Shown piece after piece: positions 1 through 5,445 of a stretch of DNA of 5,549 nt. Position 1 is the first letter of the stretch. Each line of letters starts with the position of its first letter. The stretch is from the NCBI GenBank assembly GCA_020832725.1, contig JAFIEC010000442.1, positions 1 to 5,549 of the forward strand, written 5' to 3'. The notes beneath the pieces are model-generated. The model was not told the origin of the DNA. It was given only the letters and a program-made list of their open reading frames with translations, and made no database searches. The DNA comes from Paracoccaceae bacterium. GTDB taxonomy: Bacteria; Pseudomonadota; Alphaproteobacteria; Rhodobacterales; Rhodobacteraceae. The position numbers and the translations under genes are program-made.

Positions 1-65
1 CTCAGTGGTAGAGCAGTTGACTTTTAATCAATTGGTCGTAGGTTCGAATCCTACCGGGCTCACCA
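1..65 (+). tRNA. tRNA-Lys(UUU), 3' part; likely island attachment site
   Basis: The window opens inside the D arm, so about 10 bases of the 5' acceptor strand and D stem are missing. The anticodon stem is GTTGA/TCAAT around the loop CTTTTAA, with anticodon TTT at 23-25 (lysine, UUU). The T arm is GTAGG, TTCGAAT, CCTAC (ending at 54), followed by the acceptor strand CGGGCTC (55-61), discriminator A (62) and an encoded CCA (63-65). A tyrosine integrase lies downstream pointing away from the tRNA, the usual layout when an integrative element uses a tRNA 3' end as its attachment site and leaves the gene functional. The tRNA identity is seen directly; its role as attachment site is inferred. Confidence 0.95.
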
Positions 66-175
66 AATTCTTAACGTTTGACAACGGGATGGGCTAGAAG
101 CCTCCGGAGCTCATTGCTAGAGTTGCGGTCTTGTCACCAGATTTGTCACTGCGCTCGTCGGCGTGACACCTTCTG
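66..175. other. Non-coding stretch at the island's left end
   Basis: Between the tRNA CCA end and the first coding debris there is no credible reading frame. The stretch is less GC-rich than the rest of the window. It contains the TTGTCAC repeats described separately and a short CTCCGGAG palindrome around 101-108. I see no clear rho-independent terminator for the tRNA and no convincing promoter. In tRNA-borne islands this position normally carries the attachment core and recombination-protein binding sites, so that is the most likely role, by inference only. Confidence 0.5.
131..168. repeat. TTGTCAC direct repeats with near-inverted third copy
   Basis: TTGTCAC occurs at 131-137 and 143-149, a 12-base period, and GTGACAC (six of seven matching the reverse complement) lies at 162-168. 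The spacing puts the two direct copies slightly more than one helical turn apart. Integrase arm-type sites and excisionase sites are often short direct repeats beside the attachment core, which would suit this position 66-100 bases past the tRNA end. The repeats are seen directly; the function is a guess, and short repeats can arise by chance. Confidence 0.4.
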
Positions 176-322
176 TCATTCACAAATACCCTCGATAAGC
201 ATCAGAGGGTCGGCGCGGGGTCCCGCGCTCCGAGGTCGCTGATCCGGACGGTCGGCCTGATAGTTGACAGGGTCGATGCCGGACAGCTTGCAGGTTGCGA
301 CGAGCAAGGCAAACAACGCTTA
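176..322 (-). pseudogene. Possible IS66-type transposase C-terminal remnant
   Basis: On the minus strand, from the stop at 320-322 to the stop at 176-178, the frame reads ALFALLVATCKLSGIDPVNY and then loses resemblance to anything known. The segment resembles, from memory, the end of IS66-family TnpC transposases, where a conserved 'SLIxTCKLNGxDPxxYL' stretch lies about 30 residues before the C-terminus. There is no start codon context, no upstream catalytic DDE portion and no ORF1/ORF2 accessory gene, so at most this is a fossil. The match is short and the assignment is tentative. Confidence 0.3.
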
Positions 323-592
323 GTTCTTGGCGTCGGATGCTTCGATGGTGAAGCGGACAGCGATGTGCTCCTTGAAAAACCGCTCCGCCAGCTCTTTCAC
401 CGTGATCGCCCTGCGCCTCGCGTTCCGCTTGGCGGCGGGGTTCGCGCCATTGCGCGTGGCAGCGACGATGGCGCTGGCGCGCCTGCTCGCAGGTGAGCAC
501 GGTGCACAGGCCGTGCGGCGCAGAACGCTTTTGAGAAGATCGCCCGCGCCGGTGGGCTCGGAAGGTTCGTCGTCGGGGCCTGTGACGCCTTA
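320..592 (-). pseudogene. Minus-strand open stretch of coding debris between two stops
   Basis: Between the in-frame stops at 590-592 and 320-322 the minus strand stays open for 90 codons, in the same frame as the fragments on either side. It begins GVTGPDDEPSEPT, passes a low-complexity Ala/Arg/Asn-rich part, and ends with a better-formed segment TVKELAERFFKEHIAVRF (roughly 345-400). That segment has the look of the N-terminal helical region of tyrosine recombinases ('xxLAERFxxEHVxVR'), but it is too short to be sure. No start codon with a ribosome site is evident. I read this as decayed mobile-element coding sequence, not as a gene. Confidence 0.3.
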
Positions 593-727
593 ACATTCCA
601 GCACCGTCAGCCGGACGATGGCCTTGCAGACAGCGCGCGCGCGCTGGTTGCGCGGCGCGAGCTTCAGCTTCACGCCGTGGTTGGTGTCGAAACAGAACGG
701 CTCGGCGGAAAAATTCAGGCGGATCAT
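590..727 (-). pseudogene. Truncated prophage-type small protein (45 aa before stop)
   Basis: A minus-strand ATG at 725-727 is preceded by GGAG about six bases upstream and starts MIRLNFSAEPFCFDTNHGVK, then ends at a TAA (590-592) after 45 codons. The start resembles, from memory, small proteins of alphaproteobacterial prophage and gene-transfer-agent-like tail regions that begin with 'F(S/T)AEPxWLDLxHGVRV' and continue past a 'VLxWEGVGDxxGxPxxPTP' stretch. Here the frame reads TVLEC, stop, GVTGPDDEPSEPT at that point, so the stop seems to interrupt the family pattern, and an internal segment of about 20 residues also appears absent. This suggests a broken copy. Family recognition is moderate and would need a search. 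Confidence 0.4.
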
Positions 728-738
728 GGGGGCTCCGA

Positions 739-864
739 TTAGGGGTTCGGGTTCTCGTAGGACTCAAAGTCGTTCACGAGTGTCGCGGTCGCCATACGCC
801 CGAGGATCGGGTCGCGCGCCGCCTGCCAGGCGAAACTGGCCTGCACGCCGCCCGGACCTTGAAG
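739..864 (-). pseudogene. C-terminal fragment of an unassigned protein, upstream partner of the 590-727 fragment
   Basis: On the minus strand a frame running from about 864 to the TAA at 739-741 encodes 41 residues ending NDFESYENPNP. The stop lies 11 bases before the ATG at 725-727, with the GGAG ribosome site between them, which is normal operon spacing for two adjacent genes. Just upstream (about 865-905) a different minus frame contains FHIAPALGWRFKV, which looks like a continuation after a frameshift. The pair therefore looks like two neighbouring genes of one decayed unit, plausibly phage structural. I do not recognise the product with confidence. Confidence 0.35.
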
Positions 865-887
865 CGCCAGCCGAGGGCGGGGGCGAT

Positions 888-1892
888 ATGGAAGCCGCGG
901 GTCGCTTGGGCTGCGCTGCCTCGCAGATCGTGGATTGGTCCATCGCAGACGAGATCGATCTCGTCGCGACCTTTGCGCTGGTGGAGCACCTGCCGAAGCT
1001 CGCGAAGACGAGCGCCTCGGATCAGGTCATGATGCTGGAACGGTTGGTCCTGCCGCACTGGCGCAGCCGCAAGGTGGCCGACATCACGCCGCATGATGTC
1101 GACAAGCTGCTCTCATGGGTGGCAGAGGGAAGGGCTCTGCCCTCGAAGGCCCAGCCGAAGACCAAGCGCAACAGGCCCCTGCACCCCTCGAAGCCCACCC
1201 CTGTGCGCGCGAACCGCCTCGGCGCGGTGCTGCGCAAGATGTTCAACCTCGCCATTCAGTGGCGGATGCGTACCGACAACCCGGCGCTGGGCTTCCGCAA
1301 GCGCCCGGAAACGCCGCGCGACCGGTTCCTGTCGATGGAGGAGATCAACCGCCTCGCCGATGCGCTGGCCAATGATGCCGACCAGCGCGGCGCCTCGATC
1401 ATCCGGCTCTGCATGCTGACCGGCGCCCGGTTGGGTGAGGTCCGCACCGCCACTTTCGACCAGTTCAATCTCGACCTCGCGATCTGGACCAAGCAGGCGG
1501 CCTACACCAAGCAGCGCCGCATCCACCGCATCCCGATCTCGCCCGAGGCCGTGGCGCTGGTGCGTCTGCGCCGCGAGGCCGTGCCGCCCATTTGCCCCTT
1601 CCTCTTCCCCGGGGATGTCGAGGGCCAACCGGTGCTGGAACTCAAGCGCTTCTGGGCCCGCATGCGCGAGGTTGCCAATATCCCGGACGTGCGCATCCAT
1701 GACCTGCGCCACACCTTCGCCTCGCTGCTGGTCTCGGGCGGCGCCTCGATCGAGATGATCGGCAAGCTCCTCGGTCATACGCAGATCGGCACCACCCAGC
1801 GCTATGCCTACCTGATCAAGTCCCTCCTGCGCGCCGGCGTCAACGCTGTGGGCGAGATGCTGCGGCCGCGGCTGAAGGTGGTGGGCGAGTAG
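888..1892 (+). CDS. Tyrosine recombinase/integrase, N-terminally truncated or replaced
   Basis: This is a site-specific tyrosine recombinase of the P4/phage-island type. It would recombine the element's attachment site with the tRNA-Lys 3' end. The catalytic set is complete: Arg in GARLGE (1428-1430), Lys in TKQRRIHRIP (1509-1511), His and Arg in HDLRH (1698-1709), His in LGHTQ (1776-1778) and the nucleophile Tyr in QRYAYL (1803-1805). The core-binding region (EHLPKLAKTSASDQ to RANRLGAVLRKMFNLA) begins near 981. Usual family members have about 100 further N-terminal residues (arm-binding domain, DUF4102-like), which I cannot see here. The frame stays open upstream to an ATG at 618, but that part is Arg/Ser-rich, unlike an integrase, and lies antisense to decayed genes. 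I chose the ATG at 888 because a G-rich stretch precedes it; GTG at 981 or ATG at 618 remain possible. The protein may not be fully active. Confidence 0.88.
   Translation: MEAAGRLGCAASQIVDWSIADEIDLVATFALVEHLPKLAKTSASDQVMMLERLVLPHWRSRKVADITPHDVDKLLSWVAEGRALPSKAQPKTKRNRPLHPSKPTPVRANRLGAVLRKMFNLAIQWRMRTDNPALGFRKRPETPRDRFLSMEEINRLADALANDADQRGASIIRLCMLTGARLGEVRTATFDQFNLDLAIWTKQAAYTKQRRIHRIPISPEAVALVRLRREAVPPICPFLFPGDVEGQPVLELKRFWARMREVANIPDVRIHDLRHTFASLLVSGGASIEMIGKLLGHTQIGTTQRYAYLIKSLLRAGVNAVGEMLRPRLKVVGE
948..965. repeat. Perfect 18-base palindrome at the integrase junction
   Basis: GACGAGATC followed directly by GATCTCGTC forms an uninterrupted 18-base palindrome. It sits just before the first recognisable integrase residues (from about 970-981), where unrelated upstream sequence seems to have been joined to the integrase core. 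It could be a protein-binding site, a recombination scar or chance. Codons through it read DEIDLV on the + strand, and because it is self-complementary also on the minus strand. Confidence 0.4.
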
Positions 1893-1946
1893 GCCCAGCG
1901 CGGCGCTTGATCCATGCGGGGCGGGGCTTTACCGATCGATCTGCAC

Positions 1947-1951
1947 AGGAG
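1947..1951 (+). promoter_or_regulatory. Ribosome binding site that fixes the fitA-like start
   Basis: AGGAG lies six bases before the GTG at 1958. It selects this start over the ATG at 1907, which would add 17 residues unlike the family and has no comparable site. Confidence 0.7.
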
Positions 1952-1957
1952 ACCGGC

Positions 1958-2206
1958 GTGGCCAGCATCACGATCCGCAACTTGGACGACGAGGTGAAGC
2001 GCCGGCTGCGCATGCGCGCGGCCGCGAATGGCCGATCAATGGAAGAAGAGGTGCGGCAGATCCTGCGGGCAGCACTGGGCGACGCCGATCCGCCGTTCAA
2101 CCTGGCGGCGGCAATCCGGTCGCGCGTTGCGGCCGTAAGCGGGGCCGACCTCGACCTACCGCAGCACGACCCGATGCGCCCGCCGCCGGAGTTCGATTGG
2201 GACTGA
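1958..2206 (+). CDS. FitA-like ribbon-helix-helix antitoxin, without a recognisable toxin partner
   Basis: The product is an 82-residue DNA-binding protein of the Arc/MetJ (ribbon-helix-helix) type. The beta strand is SITIRNL (3-9), helix 1 covers about 10-25 (DDEVKRRLRMRAAANG) and helix 2 about 28-41 (SMEEEVRQILRAAL). This is the pattern of FitA/VapB antitoxins, which dimerise to bind their operator and whose C-terminal tail blocks a PIN-domain RNase (FitB/VapC). The tail here ends PPPEFDWD. The GTG start is supported by AGGAG and by the family start 'xASITIRNLD'. A fitB toxin normally overlaps the antitoxin stop. An ATG does overlap it here (TGATG, 2204-2208), but it opens only 26 codons with no PIN motif. 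The family call is firm; its present role as an orphan regulator or a TA remnant is inferred. Confidence 0.88.
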   Translation: MASITIRNLDDEVKRRLRMRAAANGRSMEEEVRQILRAALGDADPPFNLAAAIRSRVAAVSGADLDLPQHDPMRPPPEFDWD

Positions 2207-2311
2207 TGGCCTCAAGTGCAGCGTGGTCGTCGTCAACTTCGCTAGACGTAAGGGGTTGCGCGATCGGCCAAATTGGCCACAAATAGGCAATGTAGCTTCT
2301 TTGGGTGGATC
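2207..2311. other. Intergenic gap where a toxin gene would be expected
   Basis: This 105-base gap separates the two antitoxin-type genes. The short frame that overlaps the fitA-like stop (ATG at 2206, stop TAG around 2284) reads MASSAAWSSS and shows no PIN-domain acidic residues, and other frames show no toxin remnant either. The gap contains a GGCCAA/TTGGCC inverted repeat and may hold the promoter for the downstream phd-hsdMS unit. A weak candidate is TTGCGC (2256-2261) with ACAAAT (2279-2284) at 17 bases, which is only half-consensus at -10. Confidence 0.4.
2266..2278. promoter_or_regulatory. Candidate operator: GGCCAA-A-TTGGCC inverted repeat
   Basis: A perfect 6+1+6 inverted repeat lies 33 bases before the Phd/YefM-like start. 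Antitoxins of that family commonly repress their own operon by binding a palindrome between promoter and start codon, so it is a reasonable operator candidate. If so, it would also control hsdM and hsdS downstream. The repeat is seen directly and the function inferred; I see no second copy nearby. Confidence 0.35.
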
Positions 2312-2506
2312 ATGCAGACTGTGTCGGCCAAAGAGGCGAAATACAACTTCGGGCGTCTGATCGACACGGCGCGGGCCCAGCCCGTCACCGTCGAGAAGCA
2401 TGGACGCGCTGTCGTCGTCGTCATGGCGATTGAAGAATATGAGCGATTGAAGGCGATCGAGGCAGATCGGGATGCCCCGCGCGCTTCGGGTCGCGCCAGC
2501 GAATAG
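2312..2506 (+). CDS. Phd/YefM-family antitoxin-like regulator upstream of hsdM
   Basis: This 64-residue protein starts MQTVSAKEAKYNFGRLID and continues with PVTVEKHGRAVVVVMAIEEYERL, the typical Phd/YefM pattern: an N-terminal DNA-binding fold starting 'xxxVSxxEAKxxFGxLxxxA', then 'PVxVxKxGxxxVVxxxxEYExL'. Family members dimerise, repress their own promoter, and neutralise Doc, RelE/YoeB or PIN toxins through a disordered C-terminal tail. The tail here is short (about 49-64, ADRDAPRASGRASE) and no toxin gene follows; instead hsdM begins 12 bases after the stop, so the two are probably co-transcribed. The ATG at 2312 matches the family start; a TTG at 2273 would add 13 unrelated residues. The ribosome site is weak (GGGTGG). 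It may act as a transcriptional controller of the restriction-modification operon, which is inference. Confidence 0.87.
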   Translation: MQTVSAKEAKYNFGRLIDTARAQPVTVEKHGRAVVVVMAIEEYERLKAIEADRDAPRASGRASE

Positions 2507-2518
2507 AGCGGGGGCCAC

Positions 2519-4972
2519 GTGGCAGTCAAAAAGTCGGAAATCTACAGCTCTCTCTGGGCAAGCTGCGACGCGCTTCGGGGCGGCATGGATGCCTCGCAGT
2601 ACAAGGATTACGTCCTCGTCCTGCTATTCGTGAAATACGTGTCCGACAAGTACGCCGGCGACCCAGACGGGCTGATCGAGATCCCTGAGGGCGGCAGCTT
2701 CGCCGACATGGTGGCGCTGCGTGGCAACAAGGACATCGGCGAAAAGATCAACATCATCATCGCCAGGCTGGCCGAGGCGAACGACCTCAAGGGCGTGATC
2801 GACGTTGCCGACTTCAACGACCCCGAGAAGCTCGGCACCGGCAAGGAGATGGTCGATCGCCTCTCGAACCTCGTCGCGATCTTCAATCGCCCGGAGCTTG
2901 ATTTCCGCAAGAACCGCGCCGATGGCGACGATATACTCGGTGACGCCTACGAATACCTGATGCGCCACTTTGCCACCGAGTCGGGCAAGAGCAAGGGGCA
3001 GTTCTACACCCCGTCCGAGGTGTCGCGGATCATGGCGAAGGTGATTGGGATCGGTGCGGCGCGCAGCGCGGACCAGACGATCTACGATCCCACCTGCGGC
3101 TCCGGCTCGCTGCTGCTGAAAGCGCATGACGAGGCCCCCTATGACCTGACCATCTACGGTCAGGAAAAGGATGTCGCCACCCGCGCCCTGGCGAAGATGA
3201 ACATGGTCCTGCACGATTCCCCGACCGCGGAAATCTGGAAAGGGAACACGCTCTCAACCCCTCACTTCGTGAACCCAGACGGCAGCCTCAAGACCTTCGA
3301 CTATGTGGTCGCCAATCCGCCCTTCTCTGACAAGGCGTGGTCGACGGGCGTTTTCGATGAGGGCAAGACCAACCTCACCGCTCGTTTCACGGTCGAAGGC
3401 GAGCGCCCGCCGGAGAAGAACGGCGATTTCGCCTATCTGCTGCATGTGATCGCCTCGCTCAAATCGACGGGCAAGGGCGCTGTCATTCTGCCCCACGGCG
3501 TTCTGTTCCGCGGCAACGCCGAGTCCACCCTGCGCCGCTGGATCGTCAAGCGAGGCTATATCAAGGGCATCATCGGCCTGCCTGCAAACCTGTTCTATGG
3601 AACCGGCATCCCCGCATGCATTGTCGTGCTGGACAAGGAACACGCCCAGGCCCGCACCGGCATCTTCATGATCGATGCCTCCAAGGGCTTCGTGAAGGAC
3701 GGCAACAAAAACCGCCTGCGCAGCCAGGACATCCACAAGATCGTCGACGCCTTCACCAAGCAGGCCAAGATCGACAAGTACTCCCGGATGGTCCCGCTCG
3801 CGGATATCGAGAAGAACGACTTCAACCTCAACATCCCCCGTTACATCGACGCTTCGGAACCTGAGGACCTTCAGGATATCGAGGCGCATCTGAAGGGCGG
3901 CATCCCAGTGCGCGACGTGGATGCACTGGACGACTTCTGGCAGGTCATGCCCGCCGTGCGCCACGATCTCTTCGCCCCGGGCGACCGGCCCGGATACCTG
4001 ACGCCGAAGGTCGAGGCAGCCGAGGCCAAGCCCGCGATCCTGAACCACGGCGAATTCGCCGCCTATGGCGATACCGTCAAAGAGGTCTTCGGCGCCTGGC
4101 GCGCGGCGCATATCGATCGGCTGCGCGGCATTTCCATCGGCGACAAGCCGAAGCACCTGATCCATGTGATCTCCGAGGATTTGCTGGAACGCTTTAAACC
4201 CGTGCCGCTGATCGACGGCTACGACGTGTACCAGCACCTTATGACCTACTGGTCCGAGGTCATGCAGGACGATGTCTATATCCTCGTGCAGGATGGTTGG
4301 AAGGCCGGGCGCGTGATCCGCGAACTGGTCAAGAACGCCGAAGGCAAGTTTACCGAGACGCCGGATATCACGCTGGGCCGGCGCAAGCTGAAGGCGGAAC
4401 TGATTCCGCCCGCGCTGATCGTTGCCCGGTTCTTCGCCGCCGAGAAGGCCGCGCTGGAGGCGCTGGAAGCCAAGGCCGAGGAGGCCGCCCGCGTGATCGA
4501 AGAACTGGATGAGGAACACGGCGGCGAGGATGGGCTGCTGGCCGATGGCAGGACCGAAAAGGGCAAGCTGACTGCGAAATCGGTCAAGGACCGGATCAAG
4601 GACATCCGCCACGACCGCGACGCGGCCGAGGAGATGGCCATGCTCAAGCAGGCGCTGCGGCTGATCGAGGCCGAGGCGGCAGCGGCCAAGGCGGTGAAAG
4701 AGGCACAGGCGGCGCTGGATGAAGCCACGGTCAAGCACTACGCGAAACTGACCGAGGATCAGGTGCAGGCTTTGATCGTCGAGGACAAATGGCTGGCGCG
4801 GGTGCAGGGCGATGTGGCGGCCGAGGTTGATCGCGTCAGCCAGGCGCTGGCCGGGCGGGTGAAGCTGCTGACCGAACGCTATGCAGCGCCGTTGTTGGTG
4901 TTGGAGGATCGCGCGCAGGCGCTGGGCGCGAAGGTAGCCGAGCATCTGAAACGGATGGGGTTCGCCGCGTGA
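2519..4972 (+). CDS. hsdM: Type I restriction-modification methyltransferase subunit HsdM, long C-terminal form
   Basis: HsdM is the N6-adenine methyltransferase subunit of a type I restriction-modification enzyme. With HsdS it methylates the host recognition sequence using AdoMet, and with HsdR it cuts unmodified DNA. The N-terminal helical domain (about 1-140) precedes the Rossmann methylase domain: GQFYTP (160-165), AdoMet motif I DPTCGSGSLL (190-199) and catalytic motif IV NPPF (266-269), all intact, ending around FNLNIPRYID (435-444). At 817 residues it exceeds the classic 480-530 by about 300. The extension contains YDVYQHLMTYWSEVMQDD (568-585) and Ala/Glu-rich helices likely to form coiled coil (about 640-665 and 698-740). 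Many longer HsdM proteins share this extension; its role is probably subunit contact, but I cannot show it. The start is GTG (2519) with a G-rich stretch upstream, 12 bases after the phd-like stop. Its stop overlaps the hsdS start, pointing to coupled translation. Confidence 0.97.
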   Translation: MAVKKSEIYSSLWASCDALRGGMDASQYKDYVLVLLFVKYVSDKYAGDPDGLIEIPEGGSFADMVALRGNKDIGEKINIIIARLAEANDLKGVIDVADFNDPEKLGTGKEMVDRLSNLVAIFNRPELDFRKNRADGDDILGDAYEYLMRHFATESGKSKGQFYTPSEVSRIMAKVIGIGAARSADQTIYDPTCGSGSLLLKAHDEAPYDLTIYGQEKDVATRALAKMNMVLHDSPTAEIWKGNTLSTPHFVNPDGSLKTFDYVVANPPFSDKAWSTGVFDEGKTNLTARFTVEGERPPEKNGDFAYLLHVIASLKSTGKGAVILPHGVLFRGNAESTLRRWIVKRGYIKGIIGLPANLFYGTGIPACIVVLDKEHAQARTGIFMIDASKGFVKDGNKNRLRSQDIHKIVDAFTKQAKIDKYSRMVPLADIEKNDFNLNIPRYIDASEPEDLQDIEAHLKGGIPVRDVDALDDFWQVMPAVRHDLFAPGDRPGYLTPKVEAAEAKPAILNHGEFAAYGDTVKEVFGAWRAAHIDRLRGISIGDKPKHLIHVISEDLLERFKPVPLIDGYDVYQHLMTYWSEVMQDDVYILVQDGWKAGRVIRELVKNAEGKFTETPDITLGRRKLKAELIPPALIVARFFAAEKAALEALEAKAEEAARVIEELDEEHGGEDGLLADGRTEKGKLTAKSVKDRIKDIRHDRDAAEEMAMLKQALRLIEAEAAAAKAVKEAQAALDEATVKHYAKLTEDQVQALIVEDKWLARVQGDVAAEVDRVSQALAGRVKLLTERYAAPLLVLEDRAQALGAKVAEHLKRMGFAA

Positions 4973-5445
4973 CAATGCAGGAGAAGATCAGGCCGGGTTT
5001 CAAACAGACGGAGATCGGTGTGATCCCTGAGGATTGGGATTTGCTTCCGGCCGAAGAGATTTGTGAACTCGTCGTGGACTGTAGGAATAGAACTCCGCCA
5101 GTGGTTGAGGGTGGGGAGTATGCGGTGGCGCGCACACCAAATGTCAAAAATGGTGTATTCGTCTATGACGATCTGCGCTTTACAGACGCAGCGTCATTTG
5201 AGACTTGGACTGCCCGGGCCGTTCCAAAATTTGGCGATGTTCTCATAACTCGTGAGGCACCGCTCGGCGAGGTCTGTTTGGTCCCAAAAGGTCTGAAGCT
5301 ATGTCTTGGCCAAAGAATGATGATGTACCGTCCGGACCCGCGCAAAACAGTTTCAGATTATCTTCTCTGTGCATTGCTCTCCGAGCAGGTTCAGAAGAAT
5401 CTCCGTGTTAAGGAGAGTCTGAAAAACCTGCCACTTTTGGCCTGA
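4969..5445 (+). pseudogene. hsdS: Type I specificity subunit HsdS, truncated by insertion sequence
   Basis: HsdS carries two target-recognition domains separated by conserved helices and dictates the DNA sequence recognised by the type I complex. The start PGFKQTEIGVIPEDWDLLPAEE is the characteristic HsdS opening, followed by the first recognition domain up to SEQVQKNLRV (about residue 147). Complete subunits have roughly 380-450 residues; here the frame ends at 158 after KESLKNLPLLA, where insertion-sequence DNA appears to supply the last codons and the stop (5443-5445). The first conserved spacer helix and the whole second domain are missing. The start GTG (4969) overlaps the hsdM stop as GTGA; ATG at 4975 is an alternative. 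The coding DNA is visibly less GC-rich than hsdM, as is common for exchangeable recognition domains. The remainder of hsdS should lie beyond the insertion. Confidence 0.88.

Noticed and set aside
66..120. Possible terminator after the tRNA
   Set aside because: Only very short stems (for example CTCCGGAG) without a following T-run; not convincing.
327..593. 88-codon + strand open frame
   Set aside because: No ribosome site, no recognisable family, and it lies antisense to the minus-strand debris.
180..767. 195-codon minus-strand open frame
   Set aside because: Its translation is Arg/His/Gln-rich and resembles nothing. The frame one base over (ending at 176) carries the recognisable fragments, so this long frame is a GC-rich shadow of decayed coding sequence.
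1113..1778. 221-codon minus-strand open frame opposite the integrase
   Set aside because: Antisense to the intact catalytic domain; composition is that of a shadow frame.
2206..2286. 26-codon frame overlapping the fitA-like stop as a possible toxin
   Set aside because: It is too short and lacks the 'xxLDTNxL' PIN start and acidic residues, so it is not called as a gene.
3254..4975. 573-codon minus-strand open frame opposite hsdM
   Set aside because: It is the complementary shadow of the well-supported hsdM gene, a common artefact of GC-rich codon use; no domain or motif seen.
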